Notes under the pieces: model-generated | The model's input: the letters and a program-made list of their open reading frames with translations, nothing else | The model's database searches: none | Told to the model about the DNA's origin: nothing | Position numbers and translations under genes: made by a program | Assembly: GCA_014058405.1 (NCBI GenBank) | Contig: CP047423.1 | Span: 3,332,501 to 3,396,500, forward strand | Direction of reading: 5' to 3' | DNA from: Candidatus Nitrospira kreftii | Lineage (GTDB): Bacteria; Nitrospirota; Nitrospiria; Nitrospirales; Nitrospiraceae | DNA length: 64,000 nt | Shown: positions 51,247 through 61,202 of the stretch, one piece after another | Numbering within the stretch: position 1 is the first letter of the stretch | How the letters are laid out: each line of letters starts with the position of its first letter

Positions 51247-52677
51247 CTACTCCCCCTGTATCGGAATATACATGATGTTGCCCTGGCGGTTGACGAGTAG
51301 GAGGGCGAGGTCCGTGGGTTTCAATGGGTCGGCGAGGCGCTGAAAGATTGCGAAGCTGTTTACATATTGCCGGTTGAGCTCCAATACGACGTCGCCTGGT
51401 TGTAAACCGGAGGCTTCGGCGAGACTGCCTTCCTCGATATCCGTCACAACGACCCCGTTATTCACCGGTAAATCCATCTGGCGTGCCAGCGGTGGAGTCA
51501 CATCATCGAAGACCACGCCGGAAAGCGGATGAACGGTGGACGCAGTTGAAGCGGCCTGAGTCTTCTTTGTCCGCTCACGCGGGGCTTCCTGAATCACCAG
51601 TTCAGCCTGATACAGTTTTTCATCTCGGATGAGATCCAGGCGATGCTTGCTGCCGATCGCCGCTTGGGCCACCAGATTCCGCAAATGGCCGCTATCCATC
51701 ACGTCTTGCCCGTCGAAGCGCACCACCACATCGCTTCGTTTCAGACCGGCTCGCTCGGCAGATCCCTTCGCTTGCACATCTGTGACAATCGCCCCCTTGA
51801 CGTCCGGCAGACGGAAAATTTTCCCCAGGGGAGGGCTCACGTCTTGCGTCGAAGCGCCCAGAAACCCTCGGACCACGCGACCCGTCTTGATGAGGCTCTG
51901 CATGGCGGCACGGGCCATGTTACTGGGTATGGCAAATCCGACACCCACACTTCCGCCGGTCGGACTCGCGATAGCCGTATTAATCCCCACCAGCTCACCC
52001 TGGATGTTGACGAGCGCGCCACCTGAATTCCCAGGATTGATCGGCGCATCCGTCTGGATAAAGTCTTCGAAATCCGCCACGCCCACATCCGCGCGACCGA
52101 CCGCGCTCACGATACCGAATGTGACCGTGCGGCTTAATCCCAGGGGATTGCCGATGGCCAGCACGAAGTCGCCCACGGCCAGTTGGCTCGAATCACCCCA
52201 TGCGGCAGTGGGGAGTTTGGTCGCCTGAATCTTTACCACCGCGACGTCGGTCTTTGGATCGGTGGCGACGACTCTTCCCTTGTATTGGCGGCGATCCGCG
52301 AGGACCACCTCCACATCGACAGCATCGGCGACGACATGGTTATTGGTCACGATGTAACCATCCGGCGACACGATCACGCCGGATCCCTGCCCATATTGTC
52401 GGCGAGTCGGGGGCTCCTTGAACAGACCAAACGGTAGAGCTTCATCGCTAAAGGCTTGATCACGCACCATTACGGTCGATGCGATACTCACGACTGCTGG
52501 AATGACCTTATGGGCGGTGCCCCGAACTTGGCGTTGCAAATCCTGGCCGCTTGCCTTCGGAACTTGTTGGGTCGCGGCCAAGCCTGAAATCGGAACGGTC
52601 AGACAGCCGATGATCCCCCACACGACGATTCTGAGCCTACAAAGCTTCACAAGAGGGCTTCTCCTACGGTTTGTCAT
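51247..52677 (-). CDS. Periplasmic serine protease, DegP/HtrA family (second)
   Basis: A 476-aa HtrA protease with a signal peptide (RIVVWGIIGCLTVPISGLAA). The triad is H114 (TNNHVVADAVD), D144 (KTDVAVVKIQ) and S218 (NPGNSGGALVN). Two PDZ domains follow, with a linker rich in Thr/Ala near residue 380. Compared with the 40-kb copy it lacks the Phe-rich loop and shares about half of the protease-domain residues. It is monocistronic. Confidence 0.93.
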   Translation of the reverse strand: MTNRRRSPLVKLCRLRIVVWGIIGCLTVPISGLAATQQVPKASGQDLQRQVRGTAHKVIPAVVSIASTVMVRDQAFSDEALPFGLFKEPPTRRQYGQGSGVIVSPDGYIVTNNHVVADAVDVEVVLADRRQYKGRVVATDPKTDVAVVKIQATKLPTAAWGDSSQLAVGDFVLAIGNPLGLSRTVTFGIVSAVGRADVGVADFEDFIQTDAPINPGNSGGALVNIQGELVGINTAIASPTGGSVGVGFAIPSNMARAAMQSLIKTGRVVRGFLGASTQDVSPPLGKIFRLPDVKGAIVTDVQAKGSAERAGLKRSDVVVRFDGQDVMDSGHLRNLVAQAAIGSKHRLDLIRDEKLYQAELVIQEAPRERTKKTQAASTASTVHPLSGVVFDDVTPPLARQMDLPVNNGVVVTDIEEGSLAEASGLQPGDVVLELNRQYVNSFAIFQRLADPLKPTDLALLLVNRQGNIMYIPIQGE

Positions 52678-52964
52678 TATTGTACGTTACGTCCGAGCCT
52701 ACCACGCGGACCCAATCACACGCATTCATAATTCGATATGACGTATGCTGCGTCGCACAGATAACAGACCCACTTGGCCCTCAGCGGGTAAGACCATGCC
52801 CCCGTCAGCTGGCGTATTCTCGTACCGGCCTTAGTCCCAACCTTTCAAATTTTTCTCCGCCGGACCGAGTTGGTCGGCAAGAATACTCATATGTTAGGAT
52901 CATGCATGATTAACTCTTCCTTCATGCATTCCTGAACGCAATTAAACCATAATCAACGGGTGAC

Positions 52965-53705
52965 ATGATGACATGTTTCGCGAAATTTATAGCCTGTATC
53001 CTGCTGACAACGGCTTCAGGACTTCCTGTCTCCCTTGCGCATGCCGAAGAGAGTACGTTTGGGACCCCTAAGGGAGATGAAGGCATCAGGATTTTCAAGG
53101 CTCCTGAGCACCCTTTTTACAGTGGTGAGTTTCGGCTCAAGGGTGATCGCGCGTTTCTCGTCGGAAGTATGGGCGATGCGGCACCTTGGGATCATCTGGA
53201 CTATGCGGGCAAGCACTTCAATACGGTGAAGGGATCGATTGAGATTGAGGTGAATGAACGCGCCAATACCGGACGGGTAGTGGCCGAGTTCGTTGAAGGG
53301 AATAACCGGTATCGAATCGTTTTTGATCGGTTTACCGCGAGAGCTCCGTTTCAGGATGGCGGCATTGCGACCAGAATCTATGAGCATGGTGATTCAAACA
53401 ATGGCGATCCGCTGTATCCCAAAACTTGGTTGTACCTGGGTGGCTGGGGCACTGCGACGATGTACAAGGATGACCAGGTACTCTACAAAGACTATGACGC
53501 GCACTTCATGGTGATGGAACGGTCACGCGATCCCAAGACCCATGAGGTCCGCTACCCGGTCACACGCACGTTGCCCGGCGGCGAAACCGATCCAGCCGGG
53601 ATGGAGATCGATCTTTGGGTACGATCAAAAGAACAAAACAGCAAGAATTTCCCTCCGTTCGAAACGTTTGTCCACCTCTGTTGGGAAGAAGTCACCTGGC
53701 GCTAG
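52965..53705 (+). CDS. Secreted hypothetical protein
   Basis: A 246-aa protein with a signal peptide (FIACILLTTASGLPVSLAHA). The mature part is rich in beta strands, with FKAPEHPFYSGEFRLKGDRA, VKGSIEIEVNERANTGRVVA and TWLYLGGWGTATMYKDDQVL. I recognise no family. The next gene starts three bases after its stop; the two are one operon of secreted proteins. Confidence 0.7.
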   Translation: MMTCFAKFIACILLTTASGLPVSLAHAEESTFGTPKGDEGIRIFKAPEHPFYSGEFRLKGDRAFLVGSMGDAAPWDHLDYAGKHFNTVKGSIEIEVNERANTGRVVAEFVEGNNRYRIVFDRFTARAPFQDGGIATRIYEHGDSNNGDPLYPKTWLYLGGWGTATMYKDDQVLYKDYDAHFMVMERSRDPKTHEVRYPVTRTLPGGETDPAGMEIDLWVRSKEQNSKNFPPFETFVHLCWEEVTWR

Positions 53706-53708
53706 ACC

Positions 53709-54374
53709 ATGCTTTTTTCTCTCCATCGCCTTCTCCAGATTGCCATCCTGGTGATGGCTGCCCCGATGGTGAGCTATGGCCTAGAGAACACAACCAAAGT
53801 GTGGACCTTTGACAATGATCCACAGAAGACCCTTCCCTCTGAATTTCAGATAGGCACCTTGTTTGATGGGAGGCCTGCCGGGGAATGGAAGATGCTGGAG
53901 ACCGATCGTGCGAAGAGTCCACCCGGTGTGCTCGGGCAGCTCATGGCAAAAGGCGCGGAGCATGCGTATAAAACGGTGCTCATCGATGAAACCATGTCGT
54001 CAGACATTGAGCTTGCAATCTCGTTCTTGCCGATCGACGGCAAAGCCGATATGGGCGGGGGACTGATCTGGCGCGCGACAGACGATCGCAACTATTACCT
54101 GACAAGGGCCAATCCGCTGGAGCAGAATATTCGGATCTATCGGGTCGTGAAGGGTATCCGGAAGATGCTCAAGAACTTCGATCAGATTATTGATGTCCGG
54201 CAGTGGCATGCCCTCCGTGTTCTCACGAACGGATGCCGGATCCAAGTCTACTTTGATGACAAGCAGGTGTTTGATCTATGTGATGAGACTTTCGCAACTG
54301 GACGGGTCGGCCTCTGGACCAAATCCGATGCCGTCACCTACTTTGACGATCTCAAACTCCAGATTGCGCACTGA
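53709..54374 (+). CDS. Secreted LamG/DUF1080-like protein
   Basis: A 221-aa protein with a signal peptide (LLQIAILVMAAPMVSYG). The mature part has the concanavalin-like plan of DUF1080 proteins: PSEFQIGTLFDGRPAGEWKM, then GGGLIWRATDDRNYYLTRAN and RQWHALRVLTNGCRIQVYFD and GRVGLWTKSDAVTYFDDLKL. Such domains bind carbohydrate or act as 3-keto-glycoside hydrolases; no active site can be assigned here. Confidence 0.8.
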   Translation: MLFSLHRLLQIAILVMAAPMVSYGLENTTKVWTFDNDPQKTLPSEFQIGTLFDGRPAGEWKMLETDRAKSPPGVLGQLMAKGAEHAYKTVLIDETMSSDIELAISFLPIDGKADMGGGLIWRATDDRNYYLTRANPLEQNIRIYRVVKGIRKMLKNFDQIIDVRQWHALRVLTNGCRIQVYFDDKQVFDLCDETFATGRVGLWTKSDAVTYFDDLKLQIAH

Positions 54375-54460
54375 GCCAGGTTCATACAGCCGCTCGTTTA
54401 CATTAACTCCGTTTCCATTCGGCCATCGATTCAGACCTGTATATCTGTTTCCTCCCTTTC

Positions 54461-54790
54461 TCATGTCCTGGGCGCATACATAATGACAATCATACCGCCC
54501 AGACAAAGAGCAGCCCCCATCACGTCATAGCGATCCGGCCGATCCCCGTCGATCCCCCAGCCCCACAACAGGGACAGCAGGATGAACATTCCGCCGTACG
54601 CGGTATAGACGCGACCAAAGTGAGCCGGCTGGAGAGTCGGAATAATGCCGTACAAAATCAGAATGGCAGCGCCTATTGCCGCATACATCCAGTGCCGACC
54701 CTCTCGGAGCGCCAACCAAATCAAGTATCCACCGCTGATCTCACACAAACCAGCGAGCACGAACAACCCGAGAGACACAGGAAACGACAT
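54461..54790 (-). CDS. YnfA/UPF0060 family membrane protein
   Basis: A 109-aa protein from the ATG at 54790, preceded by GGAGGAATCC; an ATG five codons earlier overlaps the pump gene. Four membrane helices cover the whole length ([60 protein letters not shown]). It is the UPF0060 family, SMR-like in size. It lies 12 bases after the RND pump stop as the last gene of the metal-efflux operon. Confidence 0.9.
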   Translation of the reverse strand: MSFPVSLGLFVLAGLCEISGGYLIWLALREGRHWMYAAIGAAILILYGIIPTLQPAHFGRVYTAYGGMFILLSLLWGWGIDGDRPDRYDVMGAALCLGGMIVIMYAPRT

Positions 54791-54801
54791 GGATTCCTCC
54801 T

Positions 54802-57800
54802 TCACGATGACCTGGGAACGGTGGTCAGCGGCATGCCCGACTGAGCGTCACTGGCTCGCTTCTCTGCCCGCTGTTCAATCCACCGATACAACACGGGTAA
54901 CACAATCAACGTCAATGCCGTCGATGAGATTAATCCACCGATGACGACTGTCGCCAGTGGGCGTTGAATCTCGGAACCTGGCCCGCTCGCGAGGAGTAGC
55001 GGCGTAAGCCCAAGAGCAGCCACGAGTGCCGTCATCAAGATGGGCCGAAGCCGCAAGACCATGCCGGTCAGCACGGCCTCATCAAGTGCCATGCCCTGTT
55101 CGCGCAGCTGGTTGATATAGGAAATCTTCACAACCCCATTCAGCACGGCAACTCCGAATAGAGCAATGAAACCGACGGAGGCCGGGACCGACAGATAGAG
55201 CCCACCGATCAGCAGCGCCACGAGACCGCCGACCATGGCAAATGGAATGGCGAGCAGGATCAGCGCCGCCTGCCGAAGATTCCCGAAGGTCAAGAACAAG
55301 AGCAGAAAAATAAGTCCGATGACTATCGGCACCACGATGGCCAGGCGCCTCATGGCCCGCTGTTGATTCTCAAATTGTCCTCCCCACGTGACATAATAGC
55401 CAGGTGGAAGCTGTACATGCGTTTCCACCGCTGCCTGGGCCTCTTCGACCGCACCGACAAGGTCGCGTCCGACCACATTCGCTTCGACGACGATGCGGCG
55501 GCTGGCTTGTTCACGGCTGATTTGTGCCGGACCTTCCACGATCCGAATATCGGCAAGCTCCCGCAGCGGGATACGGGAACCATCCGGCGCCGTCACCCAC
55601 AAGGCTGCGATCGACTCGACATCGTTCCGCCGATCATCCGGAAATCGCACGACGATCGGAAATCGCCTCTGCCCCTCGAAGACTTCTCCCGCCTCCATCC
55701 CGACACCAACAGCCTGGATGACCTCCGTGATGTCGGCCACATTAATTCCATGGCGAGCCACTCTAGATCGGTCGATATCAAGCTTGAGATAATAGAGACC
55801 CGAGATTTGCTCGATGCGAATATCGGACATGCCGGTCACCTGCCGCAATGTCCGAGCAATCTCCTCTCCCTTTACTTGCAAGACGTCGAGATCATCGCCG
55901 AACAGCTTGACCGCCACCTGTGACCGGACTCCCGACACCAGCTCATCCACGCGCATGGCAATCGGCTGGGACAAGCCGAACACAACGCCGGGCACCTGGT
56001 CCAGTCGCGAGCGCACCTGCTCTTCGATATCGCGCTTGCTCGGCGCCTCCCATTCGGATTCGGGCTTCAGCAGCACGTACATGTCGCTGAGTTCCATCCC
56101 CATGGGATCCGTCCCCAGTTCATTTGCGCCGGTACGCGACACGACGGAACGCACATCCCGGATACCCAGCAAAAGCCGTTCGACGTCTCCTGCGATCGTG
56201 AGTGATTCGCTCAGGCTGATGCTTGGGAGTCGCACCAAATTCACGACGATCGATCCTTCGTCCATAATCGGCACGAACTCCCGACCGATAAACGGTATCA
56301 ACGCCAACCCGCCGATGAGCAAGGCAGTTGCTGCACCGACAACGAGGGACGTGTTACGAATGGCCTGCCCCAAGAACCATCGATAGAACCTTCTTCCTCG
56401 CCTCAGTGCCTGGCCGGCCTCCTTGGCCGGATGTGGACGCATCAGCATGGCTGCCATCACCGGCACCACCGTCATCGACAGCACCAGCGAACTCAAGAGG
56501 GCAATCACCACTGTCACAGCCAGCGGAACGAACATTTTGCCTTCGATGCCTTCGAGAGCGAGCAACGGCACGAACGTCAGGGCAATAATCAATTCACCGA
56601 ATAGACTCGGTCGCCGCACTTCCAGAACCGCGCGGAGCACCACGGGCAACCGTTCCGACAGGGTCTCCAGAGAGGCTCCGCCTTCCGGTTGCTCACTTAA
56701 GTGACGCTCCACGTTCTCCACCTGCACAATCGCCGCATCCACGATCATCCCCAAGGAAATCGCCAGACCGCCCAACGACATGAGATTGGCCGACAGTCCG
56801 GTCCGTTGCATGATCAGAAAGGTGGCCAATGTCGCCATCGGCAGCGTAAGGGCGACTACGAGCGCGCCCCGCAGGTTCCGCAGGAACAGATAGAGCACGA
56901 GGATCACCACCGCGGCCCCTTCCAACAACGCTCGCTCGACCGTATCGAGCGCCTGGGTGATGAGTTCGATACGATCATAAAATGGGATCACCGTCACACC
57001 GGCCGGCAACACCTGATTGATCAGCGCAACCTTATCCTTCACCGCGGACACTACCTCTCGGCTGTTTCCTCCCCGCAGCATCACGGCGATTCCTTCGAGG
57101 ACCTCCCCCTCTCCATCCCGCGTGACGCCGCCTAATCGGACGGCATGTCCTTGGCGAACCTGAGCCACGTCACGGAGGTACACCGGCGTCCCGTTGTGGG
57201 TCGCGACAACGATGTGCTCCAAATCCTCAGAGGATCGAGCCAGCCCTTCTCCGATGACGACCAGCTTGTCGCCACCCTTCTCGATGTAACTGCCTCCGGC
57301 GTTCTGATTATTTTCTGTGATGGCCGTCTGCACTTGACGCAGCGTGAGATTTAGGCTCGTGAGGCGGTTAGGATTCACAAGCACTTCATACTGCTTCGCC
57401 AACCCACCCAGGGTATCGACATCGGCCAGTCCCGGCACTGCCCGCAACATCGGCCGAATCACCCAATCGTGTAACGTGCGCAAGTCCCTGAGATTCTGCG
57501 ATGGTGATTCCACGAGATACATGAAGACTTCACTGAGGCCCGTGCTTGGCGGTCCGAGCAGTGCTTCCGCTCCCTGAGGAAGTTGCGATCGCGCTTGGAC
57601 GAGTCGCTCCAAGATCAGCTGCCGCGCGAAATAAATATCGACGGTATCCTTGAATACGACAGTAATCACCGAGATCCCGAAGCGCGAGACCGACCGCAAT
57701 TCCGTTTTGCCCGGCAGATTGGTCAATTCGATCTCAAGCGGAAAGGTCACGAGCCGCTCGATTTCCGGAGGAGCGAGCGCAGGGGCACGGGTGATGACTT

Positions 57801-57942
57801 GGACTTGGACAGGCGTCACGTCTGGAAACGCATCGATGGGCAAATGGTTGAACGATGCGACCCCACCTACCATCAACGCCGCCACCGCAAGCAGCACGAT
57901 CCGCCGCTGCTCCAGCGAGAGGCGGATCAACCGTTCCATCAT
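54802..57942 (-). CDS. Heavy-metal RND efflux pump (CzcA/CusA-like)
   Basis: A 1046-aa inner-membrane pump with the HME-RND plan: [20 protein letters not shown] at the N-terminus and TM4 motif [13 protein letters not shown] with the proton-relay Asp and Glu. Twelve helices are predicted. The sequence does not decide between copper/silver and cobalt/zinc/nickel; VDAA is closer to the Cus-like signature. It is coupled by four-base overlap to the adaptor gene upstream and precedes YnfA. Confidence 0.9.
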   Translation of the reverse strand: MMERLIRLSLEQRRIVLLAVAALMVGGVASFNHLPIDAFPDVTPVQVQVITRAPALAPPEIERLVTFPLEIELTNLPGKTELRSVSRFGISVITVVFKDTVDIYFARQLILERLVQARSQLPQGAEALLGPPSTGLSEVFMYLVESPSQNLRDLRTLHDWVIRPMLRAVPGLADVDTLGGLAKQYEVLVNPNRLTSLNLTLRQVQTAITENNQNAGGSYIEKGGDKLVVIGEGLARSSEDLEHIVVATHNGTPVYLRDVAQVRQGHAVRLGGVTRDGEGEVLEGIAVMLRGGNSREVVSAVKDKVALINQVLPAGVTVIPFYDRIELITQALDTVERALLEGAAVVILVLYLFLRNLRGALVVALTLPMATLATFLIMQRTGLSANLMSLGGLAISLGMIVDAAIVQVENVERHLSEQPEGGASLETLSERLPVVLRAVLEVRRPSLFGELIIALTFVPLLALEGIEGKMFVPLAVTVVIALLSSLVLSMTVVPVMAAMLMRPHPAKEAGQALRRGRRFYRWFLGQAIRNTSLVVGAATALLIGGLALIPFIGREFVPIMDEGSIVVNLVRLPSISLSESLTIAGDVERLLLGIRDVRSVVSRTGANELGTDPMGMELSDMYVLLKPESEWEAPSKRDIEEQVRSRLDQVPGVVFGLSQPIAMRVDELVSGVRSQVAVKLFGDDLDVLQVKGEEIARTLRQVTGMSDIRIEQISGLYYLKLDIDRSRVARHGINVADITEVIQAVGVGMEAGEVFEGQRRFPIVVRFPDDRRNDVESIAALWVTAPDGSRIPLRELADIRIVEGPAQISREQASRRIVVEANVVGRDLVGAVEEAQAAVETHVQLPPGYYVTWGGQFENQQRAMRRLAIVVPIVIGLIFLLLFLTFGNLRQAALILLAIPFAMVGGLVALLIGGLYLSVPASVGFIALFGVAVLNGVVKISYINQLREQGMALDEAVLTGMVLRLRPILMTALVAALGLTPLLLASGPGSEIQRPLATVVIGGLISSTALTLIVLPVLYRWIEQRAEKRASDAQSGMPLTTVPRSS

Positions 57943-59159
57943 AGCGGACCTCCCATGGGCATTTGCTCGCGGAGGGCTTCGGACTTCAGGGCGTAGCTTC
58001 CCTGAGTCACCACCTCGTCACCTTCTTCCACACCGCCCTTGATCTCGATGTACTCCTTCGAAGACTCCCCGATCTTCACCTCCTGCGGTTCAAACCGGCG
58101 GAGACCCCGCACAACGAATACCATCGTCCGACTACCGACCTGCTGAACCGCCGCAGGGGGTACGGCTAAGACCGATTGTTCCGGCGTGACAAGCGTCACT
58201 TCGGCGAACATTTCCGGCCGCAACCGTCGATCCGGATTGAGAATATCCGAACGCGCCATGACCGTCCGAGTTGCCGGGTCGACCATCGCCCCGACATACG
58301 TCACGACACCGTGGAAGACGGTATCCGGATAGGCCGCCACACGCACCTCGACCCCCAGTCCGGTCTGCAATCGCCCGGCCTGTTGTTCCGGAAAATCTGC
58401 ACGGACCCACACGGTCGAAAGATCAGCAACGGCAAAGAGCATCTTATTCGGATCGACCACCTCGCCGATCGTCGCATTCCGCTCGACGACTTCACCGGAA
58501 AACGGAGCGCGGAGAAACACCTGTGCTACCTCCGCATGCGGCAATGGACCTGCGCCTAGCCGTCCGATCTCCCGCTCCGTCATCCCAAGCAAATGCAATT
58601 TCTCCTCAGCTTCATGCATTTCGGCTCGAGCGTTTTCATGGTCGGCTTCACGTCGCTGATATTCGCCTGCTCCGATTGCTCCTCGATCAAACAGTGCTCG
58701 GGCCCGTTCGAGCGCCTTCTCCGTCACCCTCACCGCCGTTCTTGCCTTGCGATATTCCAACTGGGCCTCTCCGAAGGCAGGACTATCCAGCAGAAGAAGC
58801 CGGTCACCGGTCTTGACGCGATCGCCAAGATCGGCATAGACGGTGACAATCCTCCCTGGGACCCGAGCACTGAGATGTGCCAATCGATTCTCGTTCGGTA
58901 GAATCTTTCCTGCCTGTGCCTGTAAGGACACCTGCATGGGACGGAATTGCACTCGTTCCGTCTGAATCCGGCCAAGCACCGAGTTTCCTTCCTCCAACTT
59001 GATCATCCCCGGCTGACCAGACGGTGTGGCCGCTGAAACCGGCGGCTTGGCTGATTCATTTTCTCTGGCCTGACATGCCGTCAGTGCGATCACCGCCATG
59101 ATGACCATGAGTCCGCCTCGCAGAACCTTGGCTGAGCGCAGCATCACGTTGAACCTCAT
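57939..59159 (-). CDS. Heavy-metal RND periplasmic adaptor (CusB/CzcB-like)
   Basis: A 406-aa membrane fusion protein with a lipoprotein signal (VIMAVIALTAC, lipobox LTAC). RVPGRIVTVYADLGDRVKTG and FLRAPFSGEVVERNATIGEV are the two lipoyl halves around a coiled coil (about 130-200). It connects the pump to the outer-membrane channel, and overlaps both neighbours by four bases (ATGA). Confidence 0.9.
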   Translation of the reverse strand: MRFNVMLRSAKVLRGGLMVIMAVIALTACQARENESAKPPVSAATPSGQPGMIKLEEGNSVLGRIQTERVQFRPMQVSLQAQAGKILPNENRLAHLSARVPGRIVTVYADLGDRVKTGDRLLLLDSPAFGEAQLEYRKARTAVRVTEKALERARALFDRGAIGAGEYQRREADHENARAEMHEAEEKLHLLGMTEREIGRLGAGPLPHAEVAQVFLRAPFSGEVVERNATIGEVVDPNKMLFAVADLSTVWVRADFPEQQAGRLQTGLGVEVRVAAYPDTVFHGVVTYVGAMVDPATRTVMARSDILNPDRRLRPEMFAEVTLVTPEQSVLAVPPAAVQQVGSRTMVFVVRGLRRFEPQEVKIGESSKEYIEIKGGVEEGDEVVTQGSYALKSEALREQMPMGGPL

Positions 59160-60472
59160 GGCAAACCTCCAACCGCCTGTTCCAGTTTTGCCAATGCGAG
59201 AGAATAGGCCGCTTTGGATTGGGCGAACTCGAGGAGCGTCTGCCGGTAGACACGCTGGGCATCGATGACGTCGAGGAGACTGGCGACGCCGTTCTGAAAA
59301 CTGAATTGCGCAATGTCGAGCGCTTCTTTCGCTTGAAAGAGCAGTCCTCTCTCAAAGATTTGGAGCTGCCGCTGGGTGGTCTGTACTTCTTGAAAATATT
59401 GCGTCACAGCCTGTTCCAATTCATGCTGCAATCGTGTTCGCTCAGCCATCAGGCGATGATGAGTGCCTTTTGCCGCATTGATCTCCCCTTGTCGCTGATA
59501 CCACACCGGCAACTGTAGACTGACCCCTGCTATGATGGACTCGTCTCCGGCTTCCCGATGATATTGACTGATCACCGACACATTCGGGATACGGGCCGCC
59601 CGTTCATGCTCGAGACTGAATCGAGCTTGGTCCACCGCTTTGTCCTGGCGACGAAGAGCCGGATGGCGAGCCATGGCGTGGTCCGTCAAGACACGAAGAT
59701 GCAGCCCGGATTTCACCGCCTCAAATTCTCCCTGAATGGCGAATCGATCTCCAAGCGATTTTCCCGCAACCCTATTGAGATTGGCTCGCGAGACCACCAG
59801 AGCATTTTCCGCGCGCGCGAGATCCTTATCGGCCGTTTGCAGTTCCACCATCCCTTTGATCAACTCGAATTTTGGCGACTCCTTCGTCTCAACCCGAGCT
59901 CGAATGAGCATGACAAACTCCTCAACGGTCCTCAGATTCTCATGGGCTAACTGTTCGTCCTGTTGAGCAAATAATACTTGGTAAAATGCGGCCTTCGCCT
60001 CTGCCGTGAGGACGACCTTGGCCTCTTCAATTCCAGCGAGTGCGCCGTCGAATCCTGCATCGGCGGCTCGTTGTCGTGCCGCCCGCTTTCCCGGCCACTC
60101 CAGGGGCTGTTCGACCGTGATTGTCCGTTCCGCAATCGAAACCCCGGTGCGCGGGTCTCGAATCGAACCCCGGCCGGCTGCTCCGCTGACGGTCGGATTC
60201 AGATACGCACTGGCTGCCATTTTCCTGCCCTGGCCTTCTTCAAGCGCTGCCTCTACCCCGGTCATCACCGGACTATGTTTCAGTGCAAGGGTCAGGATTT
60301 CAGAGAGTGAATAAGGCGTAGTCCGGAACTCGTCCGCCCTCGCCATGTCGCTCACGGTGTGAAAATCAAGAAGGCAATAGACCGCGAAAATGATAGCAAT
60401 CTTATAGGGAATCATAACGAATCTCCTCGATAGACACACGCCCCGGTGACCCGAGAGACGCATCACCATCAA
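59156..60472 (-). CDS. Outer-membrane channel, TolC/CusC family
   Basis: A 438-aa protein with a signal peptide (IIFAVYCLLDFHTVSDMARA in form) and two repeats of the outer-membrane efflux domain. TPYSLSEILTLALKHSPVMT and AYLNPTVSGAAG open the first; FSFQNGVASLLDVIDAQRVY and LAKLEQAVGG close the second. It completes a tripartite metal pump with the two downstream genes. Confidence 0.9.
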   Translation of the reverse strand: MMVMRLSGHRGVCLSRRFVMIPYKIAIIFAVYCLLDFHTVSDMARADEFRTTPYSLSEILTLALKHSPVMTGVEAALEEGQGRKMAASAYLNPTVSGAAGRGSIRDPRTGVSIAERTITVEQPLEWPGKRAARQRAADAGFDGALAGIEEAKVVLTAEAKAAFYQVLFAQQDEQLAHENLRTVEEFVMLIRARVETKESPKFELIKGMVELQTADKDLARAENALVVSRANLNRVAGKSLGDRFAIQGEFEAVKSGLHLRVLTDHAMARHPALRRQDKAVDQARFSLEHERAARIPNVSVISQYHREAGDESIIAGVSLQLPVWYQRQGEINAAKGTHHRLMAERTRLQHELEQAVTQYFQEVQTTQRQLQIFERGLLFQAKEALDIAQFSFQNGVASLLDVIDAQRVYRQTLLEFAQSKAAYSLALAKLEQAVGGLP

Positions 60473-60513
60473 GTGTCTACGGCCCCACGGCGTGTTGTGA
60501 ATGAGTCGAGAGC

Positions 60514-60996
60514 TTAGACGAGGAGACTGGGAGGCGCACGAGAGGAAATGACACGCATGAAAGGCATTGGCGGTAAGACCGCGCCGAAGCTTCTCCGAAT
60601 CCGGACGTACTGCTGCGCGACCAAATCATCAACTGGCAAATATCCAAGAGCTGACGCCCACAATGGCTTGATCGATGTTCGATCGGTTGTATCGTTCAAG
60701 AGCGACAACCCGAATTCGGCATGTCGGTCTCCAACATGCGCGAATTGGGCACCGCAGCTGAAATCCTCATCGGTAATTCGTCCGGTTCGATCAACATCTC
60801 GATGGCCGTCGAACTCACAGTCGAGGTCCGGAGACCACACGGTATGAACGGTCCCGCCGTGGAGATGTCCCGTTTCTCCGTGGAGGTGATCTGCTTCGGG
60901 ATGAACATGGAAGAAGGGAACCGCGAGCATCCACAGGGACGCCCAGATCAACACAGGCACGCGCAACCAAGAAATGGCCACCGAGGTGATTTTCAT
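60514..60996 (-). CDS. His-rich periplasmic protein of the metal-efflux operon
   Basis: A 160-aa protein with an N-terminal hydrophobic segment (VPVLIWASLWMLAVPFFHVH) and then a His-rich stretch with about eight histidines in 25 residues (FHVHPEADHLHGETGHLHGG). The rest is a helical tail (VRIRRSFGAVLPPMPFM). It lies 41 bases upstream of the channel gene on the same strand. Metal binding or sensing in the periplasm is the obvious inference; no family name is certain. Confidence 0.7.
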   Translation of the reverse strand: MKITSVAISWLRVPVLIWASLWMLAVPFFHVHPEADHLHGETGHLHGGTVHTVWSPDLDCEFDGHRDVDRTGRITDEDFSCGAQFAHVGDRHAEFGLSLLNDTTDRTSIKPLWASALGYLPVDDLVAQQYVRIRRSFGAVLPPMPFMRVISSRAPPSLLV

Positions 60997-61202
60997 TTCA
61001 AAGTAAGCCTAGCACGAATCTCGAGTGTCATCAATTGGACATCTTCTCTCCATTCTGTCCTTGTTTTCCGGAGGCGTGAGCCGTTGAACAGCACGCGAGC
61101 GATCTCATGATCGAGTCTGATGGAAGAACCACATTCTCACGCCAACCGCATTGGGCAGCCCGCATGACAAGTAGCCTGACATTCATGGTTTTGTAACGAC
61201 AC

